NCBI GenBank assembly: GCA_030817875.1
Contig: JAUSZU010000001.1
Coordinates: forward strand, 5,890,001-5,954,000
Reading direction: 5' to 3'
Source: Flavobacterium sp. W4I14
GTDB taxonomy: Bacteria > Bacteroidota > Bacteroidia > Sphingobacteriales > Sphingobacteriaceae
Length of the DNA stretch: 64,000 nt
Shown one piece after another: positions 17,927 to 25,735 of this stretch; the first letter of the stretch is position 1; every line of letters begins with the position of its first letter. A model generated the notes under the pieces. That model did not search any database. It saw only the letters and a list, made by a program, of their open reading frames with translations, and was not told where the DNA came from. The position numbers were made by a program, and so were the translations under genes.

Positions 17927-18385
17927 ATGAAGAAAACTTTACCACTCATTTTTGTAATTTTAATAACCCTGTCTTTTTCGGCATGTAAAAAAAGCGATAT
18001 TAAAACTTTAAACAGTATTGGTTATGGATCATCATTTGGGATGTGTGTAGGATATTGTTCCAATAATTTACTCATTAGCGACCTGAAACTTACTTTTTCT
18101 AAATCAAAAAACGGGCAAACAGCTGATACCAAAACCTGTAGCAAAACAATCTCCGAAGCTGATATAAACGCAATCAAAAAAGAATTGAATTTGGAGAAGA
18201 TTTCGGCCCTGCCTGAAGTAATTGGCTGTCCTGATTGTGCTGATGGAGGAGCAGAGTGGATTGCCATTAATGCCGATGGCAAACAATATAAAATTACTTA
18301 TGAGTATGGTAAAGCTCCAAAAGAATTAGAAGCTGCAGTTGCACGGCTGAAGGTTCTGAAAGATAGTTTTAAGGATTGTAATTAA
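17927..18385 (+). CDS. Cysteine-rich lipoprotein of unknown function, co-transcribed with the ASST gene
   Basis: The 152-residue protein has a lipoprotein signal (LSFSAC, Cys20). Six further cysteines lie at 40, 44, 71, 101, 104 and 151; 101-104 form a CPDC pair. The C-terminal half reads as a small alpha/beta domain (EWIAINADGKQYKITYEYG). I do not recognise the family; it is not an evident thioredoxin fold. Only 3 nt separate it from the ASST gene, so the two are almost certainly expressed together. A role as partner or folding helper of the ASST is a hypothesis. Confidence 0.75.
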   Translation: MKKTLPLIFVILITLSFSACKKSDIKTLNSIGYGSSFGMCVGYCSNNLLISDLKLTFSKSKNGQTADTKTCSKTISEADINAIKKELNLEKISALPEVIGCPDCADGGAEWIAINADGKQYKITYEYGKAPKELEAAVARLKVLKDSFKDCN

Positions 18386-18398
18386 TTTTTAGCTTTTA

Positions 18399-18971
18399 TC
18401 ACCTTGCTTTAATAACAGCACTTCTGATTTCGGTTCCTTCAAAGGTTATTCGTTTATCCCGTGTGCTTACCAGTTCGGAGAGCTCGTATACATTTCTATA
18501 CCCATAGCCATATAGATTAATATAAGTAGGGATATTTAAGGCCAATGAAATTGGGGCTATTTTTTTCTTTATTAAAACAGGCATAACTAGTTTACTGGCA
18601 AAATTTGCCTGGTCATCTATAAAATTATTATTGCAATAGATTAATATTTTGGTATCTGCATTTGGTATAGTCCTTAACAGATTTTGTTGTGTGAAATCAG
18701 AAAAATTTAAATGAATGGCACCTTTAACATGTTTTCGTTTAAATAGACTATCAGAACGTGTATCTAAAATAATGGTGCCTTTCTCTTCAGCCATTTTTAA
18801 AAATGTTGGTAAATCTACGAGCCTACTTTTACGATGGGCTTTAACCTCGGGTAAGAGCTTTTCGTAAGCATCAAAATCTACAATAGCCTTTCTTTTAATC
18901 GTTGAAGAAGTTTGTGCATTACATAGGTATGCGATGCTACAGAATATGATGGTAATGATTTTTGTTTTCAT
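18399..18971 (-). CDS. Secreted rhodanese-like protein
   Basis: The 190-residue protein has a signal peptide (MKTKIITIIFCSIAYLCNAQ). Its rhodanese-like domain contains GTIILDTRSDSLFKRKHVKGAIHLNFSD (65-92) and an active-site loop with Cys113 in LIYCNNNFIDD. Rhodanese domains carry a sulfane sulfur on this Cys. The loop lacks the usual CxxGxR spacing, so sulfurtransferase activity is uncertain. It is convergent with the cysteine-rich lipoprotein (13-nt gap) and lies 17 nt downstream of the SPFH gene, with which it probably shares a transcript. Confidence 0.75.
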   Translation of the reverse strand: MKTKIITIIFCSIAYLCNAQTSSTIKRKAIVDFDAYEKLLPEVKAHRKSRLVDLPTFLKMAEEKGTIILDTRSDSLFKRKHVKGAIHLNFSDFTQQNLLRTIPNADTKILIYCNNNFIDDQANFASKLVMPVLIKKKIAPISLALNIPTYINLYGYGYRNVYELSELVSTRDKRITFEGTEIRSAVIKAR

Positions 18972-18988
18972 TTTTAGAATACTTGAAT

Positions 18989-19894
18989 TTAGTTTCCACC
19001 TAAAATAATCGGTGCACTTTTGCCATTACCCATAATAATAACTTTGGTGTTGGCCGATTTTGCAATTTCTTTTTGAGCCAATATAGATTCGTATTGGAGC
19101 TGGCGATCGCTTAAGCCTGTAGAAAGGATCCGTTGGTAATCGGCAATTCCCTGCGCTTCCACCCTTTTACGTTCTGCTTCCTGGCGTTCTTTTTGGAGTA
19201 CAAAAGTCATCTTTTGCGCATCCTGTTCTGCGTTTATTTTCGATTCGATACTTGCTTTTACCGATGCGGGTAAAGTAATGTTACGAACCAAAAGCTGCTC
19301 TAGTTCTAAACCTCTTTTCGCAAAGCTCTTTTCTATCGTATTAAATATTTTAGATTGAAATTCGTCACGCTTGCTCGAGTACAAAGCAACGGCATCGTAA
19401 GCAACTGCGTTATCGCGTATGGCGGTACGAGAAACCGGGCGGACAATCTTTTCCAGATAGTCGGTTCCTATTTCCCGTAAAATATTTGGAGCGGCACTTC
19501 CCTTTACCCTGAATAGTACCGAGAGGTCAATAATAACCTCCAGACCATCTGCAGATAAAACACGTAGTGCATCATCCGTTTGTTTATTGCCTTCATCATG
19601 CACGCCAGACATGGTGTAGTTTTGGGTTTTAACGTCAAAAGGCGTAATTACCGCAATGGGGTTAATTACGTTTAAGCCACTATATAAAACGTCATTATCT
19701 ACTTTTCCAAAAACGGTTTTAACGCCAACCTGGCCGGCATCAATAACTTTAAATACGGAGAAGGATAGGCCAATGATGACAAGTACCACACCGATAATTT
19801 TGGTAATACTGCTGTAGCGGCTAATAAGGTTATTTTGGTTTGATACTGCAAAACCAACAAAAATGATAATAATTCCAACGATACTTAAGAACAT
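18989..19894 (-). CDS. SPFH/prohibitin-family membrane protein
   Basis: The 301-residue protein begins with two hydrophobic segments (about 1-18 and 30-48). An SPFH (band 7) domain follows: VGVKTVFGKVDNDVLYSGLN, VLSADGLEVIIDLSVLFRV, RPVSRTAIRDNAVAYDAVALYSSKR. After this comes a charged coiled-coil stretch (SKINAEQDAQKMTFVLQKER to about 250). This is the prohibitin arrangement; such proteins form large membrane rings with roles in membrane organisation and protease control. The gene leads a two-gene minus-strand unit with the rhodanese-like gene. Confidence 0.88.
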   Translation of the reverse strand: MFLSIVGIIIIFVGFAVSNQNNLISRYSSITKIIGVVLVIIGLSFSVFKVIDAGQVGVKTVFGKVDNDVLYSGLNVINPIAVITPFDVKTQNYTMSGVHDEGNKQTDDALRVLSADGLEVIIDLSVLFRVKGSAAPNILREIGTDYLEKIVRPVSRTAIRDNAVAYDAVALYSSKRDEFQSKIFNTIEKSFAKRGLELEQLLVRNITLPASVKASIESKINAEQDAQKMTFVLQKERQEAERKRVEAQGIADYQRILSTGLSDRQLQYESILAQKEIAKSANTKVIIMGNGKSAPIILGGN

Positions 19895-20075
19895 ATAATT
19901 TAGATTTTTATTAAAGATAGGTATTTAACGCAACCTTTTATGGAATTAAAGCATGTGTGGTTTTAGGCTTTTTAAAGCGTATTGAAAAAGGCTAAGGGGA
20001 AATATATTCTTATAAAACATTGAAATCAAACACTAATAGTTCTACCTACTTTGCCACCTAAACCCCATATACGTG

Positions 20076-20168
20076 GAAAGCGAGTTCTTCACGAGCTTGT
20101 AACATTAGCTCCGAAGGAGTTCCTTTGGAACGGGGCCGATCCAACCTAAGCATGGCTGAAGTTGCTTT
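20076..20168. repeat. Dispersed palindromic repeat element, diverged copy
   Basis: The element is bounded by ggaaagc (near 20077) and gctttcc (near 20163). The part at 20106-20134 (tagctccgaaggagttcc, then tttggaacggg) matches 60632-60660 with only a few changes. The intergenic stretch 19895-20348 contains this element, two shorter repeats and no gene. Confidence 0.6.
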
Positions 20169-20196
20169 CCAAAAGTAATTTAAATAGCCAAACTAG

Positions 20197-20232
20197 ATGC
20201 TGAAACAAGTTCAGTATGACGAGCGTGCTAGA
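20197..20232. repeat. Short REP-like hairpin, copy A
   Basis: atgctgaa, loop acaag, then ttcagtat, followed by gacgagcgtgctag. The same layout recurs at 63144-63179 (atgctgaa-ataaa-ttcagcat, then gacgattctgctag). Confidence 0.65.
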
Positions 20233-20235
20233 GGA

Positions 20236-20336
20236 TCTAGAGAGATAACTGTTAACTGAAAATCCAAAACTGCAAAACCGAACTGCAACTCCTTAATCTT
20301 CAACTGAAAACTCATAATTGCCAACTGAAAACTTTT
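20236..20336. repeat. Degenerate word repeats (aactgaaaact)
   Basis: The words aactg, aactgaaaa and aactgaaaact occur about seven times in 100 nt, just before the rpsL promoter. The element is made like the word-repeat hairpins elsewhere in the window, but no strong opposite arm is seen. Confidence 0.5.
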
Positions 20337-20348
20337 TACGCTAACCCC

Positions 20349-20379
20349 TTGATTTTTAAAAAGAATTGTTCTACTTTTG
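20349..20379 (+). promoter_or_regulatory. Promoter of the rpsL operon
   Basis: The -7 box TACTTTTG (20372-20379) fits TAnnTTTG exactly. A TTG lies 20 nt upstream (20349-20351) as the -33 element. Transcription would start near 20385, giving a leader of about 70 nt before rpsL. Confidence 0.7.
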
Positions 20380-20456
20380 CAGTCCGTTTTATGGGCTATC
20401 TGCAAGGATGCCGGGGGAGCGGTAAATTTTTTAATAAAAAAACATAAAAAAGCACA

Positions 20457-20870
20457 ATGCCAACCATTCAACAATTAGTTAGAAAAGGTAGAGTAGCACT
20501 GGAGTTCAAGAGTAAGTCTCCAGCGTTGGACAGCTGTCCACAGCGAAGAGGTGTATGTACACGTGTGTACACCACTACCCCTAAAAAACCAAACTCAGCA
20601 ATGCGTAAAGTAGCCCGTGTTCGTTTAACGAACGGTAAAGAGGTTAATGCTTACATTCCTGGAGAAGGTCACAACTTACAGGAGCACTCAATCGTATTGA
20701 TCCGTGGTGGTCGTGTTAAAGATTTACCAGGTGTACGTTACCACATCATCCGTGGTGCATTAGATACATCAGGTGTAGCTGGTCGTAACCAACGTCGTTC
20801 TAAATATGGTACTAAACGTCCTAAACCAGGACAGGTAGTTGCGGCACCAACAAAAGGTAAAAAGAAATAA
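20457..20870 (+). CDS. rpsL: 30S ribosomal protein S12 (uS12)
   Basis: At 137 residues it is somewhat longer than the E. coli protein. It has the family core TTPKKPNSAMRKVARVRLTN and RVKDLPGVRYHIIRG. Both lysines whose change gives streptomycin resistance in other bacteria (in TTPKKP and in VKDLPG) are intact. It is the first gene of the str-type operon; rpsG follows after 17 nt with a gggagg-like ribosome site. Confidence 0.98.
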   Translation: MPTIQQLVRKGRVALEFKSKSPALDSCPQRRGVCTRVYTTTPKKPNSAMRKVARVRLTNGKEVNAYIPGEGHNLQEHSIVLIRGGRVKDLPGVRYHIIRGALDTSGVAGRNQRRSKYGTKRPKPGQVVAAPTKGKKK

Positions 20871-20887
20871 TCGGGAGGAAATAAGAA

Positions 20888-21355
20888 ATGAGAAAGTCAA
20901 AACCAAAAAAGAGAATTATTCTTCCTGATCCAAAATTTAATGATGTTCAGGTAACTCGTTTTGTAAACAATATGATGTACGATGGAAAAAAATCTATCGC
21001 TTATTCAATTTTTTACGATGCTGTTGAAATTGCTGAGAAAAAAGCAGGTGAAAACGGTTTAGAGATCTTTAAACGTGCTTTAACTAACATTATGCCAGCT
21101 GTAGAGGTTAAATCTCGTCGTGTTGGTGGTGCTAACTTCCAGGTTCCAACTGAGGTTAGACCAGAGCGTAAAACAGCTTTAGGTATGAAATGGTTAATTT
21201 TATACGCTCGTAAACGTGGCGAAAAAACCATGAAAGAGAAATTAGCTGGTGAAATCGTAGCTGCTGCTAAAGGTGAAGGTGCTGCTGTTAAGAAAAAAGA
21301 AGATACGCACAAAATGGCTGAGGCTAACAAAGCGTTCTCTCACTTCAGATTCTAA
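20888..21355 (+). CDS. rpsG: 30S ribosomal protein S7 (uS7)
   Basis: This 155-residue protein has the standard S7 length and pattern (MRKSKPKKRIILPDPKFND, TNIMPAVEVKSRRVGGANFQVP, KTALGMKWLILYARKR, ending ANKAFSHFRF). It nucleates the head of the 30S subunit. A 128-nt gap to fusA holds a word-repeat hairpin. Confidence 0.98.
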   Translation: MRKSKPKKRIILPDPKFNDVQVTRFVNNMMYDGKKSIAYSIFYDAVEIAEKKAGENGLEIFKRALTNIMPAVEVKSRRVGGANFQVPTEVRPERKTALGMKWLILYARKRGEKTMKEKLAGEIVAAAKGEGAAVKKKEDTHKMAEANKAFSHFRF

Positions 21356-21360
21356 TTAGG

Positions 21361-21476
21361 ATTAACAGATTAGTAAGATTACACAGATTTAATTAGAAGA
21401 TTATACTGATTAGATAAATTACACCGATTTGTTTTAACATAATCGGTGTAATCATTTAAAATCAGATAAATCAAAA
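21361..21476. repeat. Word-repeat hairpin between rpsG and fusA (gattacacagatt type)
   Basis: The words gatta, acagatt and gattacacagatt repeat across the left half. The centre is a perfect 12-bp stem, attacaccgatt (21418-21429) with aatcggtgtaat (21441-21452), with an 11-nt loop. Outer parts can extend the pairing imperfectly. There is no T-run, so it is not a standard terminator. Confidence 0.75.
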
Positions 21477-21483
21477 ACATAAC

Positions 21484-23598
21484 ATGGCAAGAGATTTAAA
21501 ATTTACAAGAAATATTGGAATCGCGGCTCACATTGATGCGGGTAAAACTACAACAACGGAGCGTATTCTTTATTATGCTGGTGTAAGTCATAAAATTGGT
21601 GAGGTGCACGAAGGTGCTGCAACAATGGACTGGATGGCACAAGAGCAAGAGCGTGGTATCACGATCACTTCTGCTGCAACTACGGTTGAGTGGAAATACA
21701 GAGGTCAGGCTTACCACATGAACATTATCGATACACCAGGACACGTGGATTTTACCGTAGAGGTAAACCGTTCGTTACGTGTATTAGATGGTTTAGTGTT
21801 CTTGTTTTCTGCAGTTGATGGTGTTGAGCCTCAATCAGAAACCAACTGGCGTTTGGCTAACAACTATAATGTTGCCCGTATCGGTTTCGTTAACAAAATG
21901 GACCGTTCTGGAGCTGACTTCTTAAAAGTTGTTAAACAAGTTAAAGATATGTTAGGTAGTAATGCAGTTCCATTGCAATTACCTATCGGTGCTGAAGACG
22001 GATTTAAAGGTGTGGTTGATTTGATCAACAACCGTGGTATCGTTTGGAATGAGCATGATAAAGGTATGACCTTTACTGAAGTGCCAATCCCAGAAGATAT
22101 GTTAGATGAGGTTGCTGAGTGGAGAGAGAAATTACTAGAATCAGTTGCTGATTATGATGAGTCTTTAATGGAGAAATTCTTTGAAGATCCAAACTCAATC
22201 ACTGAGCGCGAAATTTTAGATGCTTTACGTGCAGCTGTTTTAGATGCTAAAATCGTTCCTATGGTTTGTGGTTCATCTTTCAAAAACAAAGGTGTTCAAA
22301 CCATGTTGGATTACGTGATGGAATTATTGCCTTCACCTCTTGATTCAGAAGGTGTAACAGGTACTAACCCAGATACAGGTGCTGAAGTTTTATTAAAACC
22401 AAGTATCAATGAGCCATTTGCAGCTTTAGCATTTAAAATTGCAACTGACCCATTCGTAGGCCGTTTATGTTTTATCCGTGTTTACTCGGGTAACTTAGAA
22501 GCTGGTTCTTACGTGTATAACACACGTTCAGAAAGTAAAGAGCGTATTTCCCGTATCTTCCAAATGCATGCTAACAAGCAAAACCCTGTGCCTAATGTGG
22601 CTGCTGGTGATATTGCTGCGGTAGTAGGATTTAAAGATATCAAAACTGGTGATACACTTTGTGAAGAGAAAAACCCAATCGTTCTTGAGTCTATGAACTT
22701 CCCTGAACCAGTTATCGGTTTAGCTATTGAGCCTAAAACTCAAGCTGATGTTGATAAATTAGGTATGGGCTTAGCTAAATTAGCTGAAGAAGATCCTACA
22801 TTCAGGGTTCAAACTGATCAGGAAACTGGTCAAACGGTTATCTCTGGTATGGGTGAGTTACACTTAGATATTTTAATTGACCGTTTAAAACGCGAATTTA
22901 AAGTAGAGGTTAACCAAGGTGCGCCACAAGTAGCTTACAAAGAAGCAATTTTTGGTACTACTCAACACCGTGAAACTTATAAAAAACAATCTGGTGGTCG
23001 TGGTAAATTTGCCGATATCCAGGTAATTATTTCACCAATTGATGCTGATTTCGAAAAAGGTGGTTTACAGTTCGTAAACGAAATTACAGGTGGTTCAATT
23101 CCACGTGAATTTATCCCTTCAGTAGAAAAAGGATTTGCTGCTGCAATGGCTAATGGTGTATTAGCTGGTTATCCGCTTCCTGATATGAAAGTACGTTTGA
23201 TTGATGGTTCATTCCACGCAGTCGATTCAGATGCTTTATCATTCGAGCTTGCTGCCCGTATGGCATATCGTGAGGCTTTACCTAAATGTAAACCTACTTT
23301 GATGGAGCCAATCATGAAAATCGAAATCTTAACTCCTGAAGAAAACATGGGTGATGTTATCGGTGATATGAACCGTCGTCGTGGTCAATTGTTAGGTATG
23401 GATACCCGTAATGGATCTCAAGTAATTAAAGCTACTGTACCACTTTCTGAAATGTTTGGTTATGTAACACAGTTACGTACAATCACTTCAGGCCGTGCAA
23501 CTTCTACAATGGAATTTGACCACTATGAAGCTGCGCCTAAAAACGTACAGGACGAAGTAGTTGCTAAATCTAAAGGAAGAGTAAAATCTGAAGACTAA
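21484..23598 (+). CDS. fusA: Translation elongation factor G
   Basis: This 704-residue GTPase has all G-domain motifs: P-loop AHIDAGKTTTTE (15-26), switch II DTPGHVDFT, and NKMD at about 138-141. Domains II to V follow and end in the C-terminal MEFDHYEAAPKNVQDEV. It drives translocation on the ribosome. It is the main EF-G by its place in the str operon. No tuf gene follows, as is usual when tuf sits elsewhere in Bacteroidota. Confidence 0.98.
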   Translation: MARDLKFTRNIGIAAHIDAGKTTTTERILYYAGVSHKIGEVHEGAATMDWMAQEQERGITITSAATTVEWKYRGQAYHMNIIDTPGHVDFTVEVNRSLRVLDGLVFLFSAVDGVEPQSETNWRLANNYNVARIGFVNKMDRSGADFLKVVKQVKDMLGSNAVPLQLPIGAEDGFKGVVDLINNRGIVWNEHDKGMTFTEVPIPEDMLDEVAEWREKLLESVADYDESLMEKFFEDPNSITEREILDALRAAVLDAKIVPMVCGSSFKNKGVQTMLDYVMELLPSPLDSEGVTGTNPDTGAEVLLKPSINEPFAALAFKIATDPFVGRLCFIRVYSGNLEAGSYVYNTRSESKERISRIFQMHANKQNPVPNVAAGDIAAVVGFKDIKTGDTLCEEKNPIVLESMNFPEPVIGLAIEPKTQADVDKLGMGLAKLAEEDPTFRVQTDQETGQTVISGMGELHLDILIDRLKREFKVEVNQGAPQVAYKEAIFGTTQHRETYKKQSGGRGKFADIQVIISPIDADFEKGGLQFVNEITGGSIPREFIPSVEKGFAAAMANGVLAGYPLPDMKVRLIDGSFHAVDSDALSFELAARMAYREALPKCKPTLMEPIMKIEILTPEENMGDVIGDMNRRRGQLLGMDTRNGSQVIKATVPLSEMFGYVTQLRTITSGRATSTMEFDHYEAAPKNVQDEVVAKSKGRVKSED

Positions 23599-23606
23599 TT
23601 AGTATT

Positions 23607-23664
23607 AAGATAAAAGTATCAAGTATCAAGATGGATTATCGGTCTTGATACTCGATACTAAGTA
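23607..23664. repeat. Word-repeat hairpin between fusA and rpsJ (agtatcaagtatcaaga type)
   Basis: agtatcaagtatcaaga (23615-23631) pairs with tcttgatactcgatact (23643-23659), 17 positions with a single G-U, and an 11-nt loop (tggattatcgg). Partial copies of the word (agtatt, actaagtact) flank it. The same hairpin with another loop is at 42805-42849. Confidence 0.85.
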
Positions 23665-23735
23665 CTTGCTACTAAAAAGATAAATCCGGTTTCTGTTATT
23701 AATAGCTCTAACAGGAAACCACAATTAAAAATAAG

Positions 23736-24041
23736 ATGAGCCAAAGAATCAGAATTAAATTAAAATCTTACGATTACAACTTAGTAGATAAATCTGCTGA
23801 GAAAATCGTAAAAACTGTTAAGCCTACGGGTGCAGTTGTAAGTGGACCAATTCCACTTCCTACAGAGAAAAAAATCTTTACTGTTTTACGTTCTCCACAC
23901 GTAAACAAAAAAGCTAGAGAGCAGTTCCAATTATGCGCTTACAAACGTTTATTGGATATTTATAGCTCTAACTCTAAAACAGTTGATGCTTTAATGAAAC
24001 TTGAATTACCTAGCGGTGTTGAAGTTGAAATCAAAGTTTAA
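23736..24041 (+). CDS. rpsJ: 30S ribosomal protein S10 (uS10)
   Basis: The 101-residue protein has the S10/NusE pattern: RIRIKLKSYDYNLVDKSAEKI, GPIPLPTEKKIFTVLRSPHVNKKAREQF, and a C-terminal LPSGVEVEIKV. A hairpin with arms ggtttctgtta and taacaggaaacc lies just upstream (about 23688-23720). The gene is followed by a strong terminator, so it closes the operon and is cut off from rplC, its usual neighbour. Confidence 0.98.
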   Translation: MSQRIRIKLKSYDYNLVDKSAEKIVKTVKPTGAVVSGPIPLPTEKKIFTVLRSPHVNKKAREQFQLCAYKRLLDIYSSNSKTVDALMKLELPSGVEVEIKV

Positions 24042-24060
24042 TTGATTTTAAAAGAACAGA

Positions 24061-24091
24061 AAGGTCTCGATGCAAATCGAGGCCTTTTTTT
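24061..24091 (+). terminator. Rho-independent terminator after rpsJ
   Basis: aggtctcgat (24062-24071) pairs with atcgaggcct (24076-24085), one G-U, 4-nt loop, followed by seven Ts. It ends the rpsL-rpsG-fusA-rpsJ transcript. Confidence 0.9.
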
Positions 24092-24139
24092 ATACATCCA
24101 AATTCTAAAACAAAAGCAACGTTAGCTGGTTGTACTCAT

Positions 24140-24385
24140 ATGGCTAAGGAAGATAAAACGCACCAAGGATTACCAGTTGAAGGACAGGATTTTGCGGATC
24201 CTAAAGAAAAACTGAAAGAAACTCCATCTTCACATGGCGAAGTTGCCAATCAAAAAGCGGGTGATTTTTCTGAACTGGAAGAAAGTAGAATGGAAAATCC
24301 ACCAAAGCATCGTGATGAAAATGGATCGTCTAAAGATGATTTGGATAGTAGCACAGAGGTAGATCAAAGTAAAGGCGTACAGTAA
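24140..24385 (+). CDS. Small hydrophilic protein of unknown function
   Basis: The 81-residue protein is nearly free of hydrophobic residues. It is rich in Lys, Glu, Asp and Ser (MAKEDKTHQGLPVEGQDF, SELEESRMENPPKHRDENG), has no signal peptide and is predicted to be disordered by composition. Two more proteins of this kind lie within 1.5 kb (24504 and 25264). I recognise no family. Such hydrophilin-like proteins are often stress-induced in Bacteroidota, which is an inference here. Confidence 0.6.
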   Translation: MAKEDKTHQGLPVEGQDFADPKEKLKETPSSHGEVANQKAGDFSELEESRMENPPKHRDENGSSKDDLDSSTEVDQSKGVQ

Positions 24386-24503
24386 CCGCAAATTGGGAGT
24401 AGGATTCGGTTGAAAAGACAAAGGGCTGCAATTTATATATTAATGCCCGAGGTAAACTTTTTTATTGTACCAATTGTTGTCAAATAAGAAGTACTACAAA
24501 AAA

Positions 24504-24785
24504 ATGGCTATGGAAATGAACGAAAATAAAAATGTCGACCCTAATTCGGAGATTAACCGCGATGAGGCAGATATTGAATGGGATAATGGAGAGGCTACTT
24601 ATGGGCATAAACGCGTCGATTTTAAGCGTAAAGATCAGCCAGATGAGTCGCATTTATTGAAAACAGAAAATGACCCTACACATGCCGTAAATGAAAATTT
24701 AAATAATTCGAATTTAAGTCAGGGTGAAGACATTGGAAACAGAAATAAAAATAACGAGAAAGGTTTGAGGGGAAAAGATTTATAA
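24504..24785 (+). CDS. Small hydrophilic protein of unknown function
   Basis: The ATG at 24504 gives 93 residues (MAMEMNENKNVDPNSEINRD to KGLRGKDL). An upstream alternative at 24465 would add 13 residues of non-conserved look (MYQLLSNKKYYKK). Composition is Asn, Glu, Asp and Lys rich, with no hydrophobic core. Two segments, EWDNGEATYGHKRVDFKRKDQPDESHLLK and NDPTHAVNENLNNSNLS, are the least random parts. It is probably related in role to the neighbour at 24140. Confidence 0.55.
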   Translation: MAMEMNENKNVDPNSEINRDEADIEWDNGEATYGHKRVDFKRKDQPDESHLLKTENDPTHAVNENLNNSNLSQGEDIGNRNKNNEKGLRGKDL

Positions 24786-25058
24786 TCTAGCTATAAAGAG
24801 ACTATTCATATAGAATAATCCCTTTATAAAATTTATGCATTTTCCGGTAGATGGAAATTAATTAGGATTCCACAACTGAAATGCGTTAATCAAGAAGCAA
24901 ATGCCCTTAAATCGTTAGTCTCTGATTTTTTGGTTAATCTTTGTCGCGAATCCTACAGCGCTGCAAATTTCAAGAACTTATCTTCAATTTACAAGACGCT
25001 TTGTATTAATATATTGATATATGTCAATTTAATGTGTATTTCTAGACTCGATTAATTG

Positions 25059-25253
25059 TCAATATAAATCACTTGTTTGACGATAATCCTGTCTTATTTT
25101 TTCAGAATAATTCTTAATCTTATCAACGTATTCTGGCGCTTTTTCCTTAAAGTCATCAATCAACGATTTTCCATCAGTTATTCGCTTTTTTGTGGCATAC
25201 TTAAAACCATATACGGCTGCTGCGCCCAAAATGGCATATTTTAATAGTCCCAT
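25059..25253 (-). CDS. Small YtxH-like membrane protein
   Basis: The 64-residue protein has one N-terminal hydrophobic segment (GLLKYAILGAAAVYGFKYA) and then an amphipathic charged helix (SLIDDFKEKAPEYVDKIKNYSEKIRQD). This is the outline of YtxH/gas-vesicle-like stress proteins of Bacteroidota; the assignment is by outline only. It lies 10 nt downstream of the hydrophilic protein gene ending at 25264 and is likely in one operon with it. Confidence 0.55.
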   Translation of the reverse strand: MGLLKYAILGAAAVYGFKYATKKRITDGKSLIDDFKEKAPEYVDKIKNYSEKIRQDYRQTSDLY

Positions 25254-25263
25254 AATTATCTGT

Positions 25264-25626
25264 TTATATTCCTGTATTTAAAGCATGGTTTTCATCAGCC
25301 TCATTAATGCTGGTTTTCGTCTTAAAATCGTCAGATGAACTTCCGGTATGACTTTCGGCACTCTGTATGGTTGGGTTTTTATCCGAACTGTTGTAAGCGT
25401 CGTCACTAAGAGAATCTTTACCTTGCGTGCCAGAATTATCCCTGCCGTCTTTGGCTAAAGGGTTTCCCTTAATCAGTTCGCTTGGTTCTTTGCCATAACT
25501 GCTTACTACGTCGGTATCATTACCTGCTTCGTAAGCTTTTTGTACATCAGATTTTTCTGATTGTTCATCACCTGATCCTACATAACCTTCAATATGCTCT
25601 TCCTTGTTATATATGTTCGTTTTCAT
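25264..25626 (-). CDS. Small hydrophilic, probably disordered protein
   Basis: The 120-residue protein is dominated by Ser, Asp, Glu, Asn, Gly and Lys (EHIEGYVGSGDEQSEKSDV, DDFKTKTSINEADENHAL), with no signal peptide and no hydrophobic segment. It has no recognised family. It is the first gene of a two-gene minus-strand unit with the YtxH-like protein. Confidence 0.55.
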   Translation of the reverse strand: MKTNIYNKEEHIEGYVGSGDEQSEKSDVQKAYEAGNDTDVVSSYGKEPSELIKGNPLAKDGRDNSGTQGKDSLSDDAYNSSDKNPTIQSAESHTGSSSDDFKTKTSINEADENHALNTGI

Positions 25627-25735
25627 CGTATTATAGCTTTATGAATAAACAGAACGCAGACTAAATAGTTTGAATCAGGATAAATCAAAAAATAGGTAGT
25701 AACAAAAAAGGCAGATATTTCTATCTGCCTTCGTT

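Noticed and set aside
24786..25058. Possible tRNA or small RNA gene in the gap before the YtxH-like gene
   Set aside because: No cloverleaf, CCA end or terminator-bounded structure could be found; only weak AT-rich inverted words.
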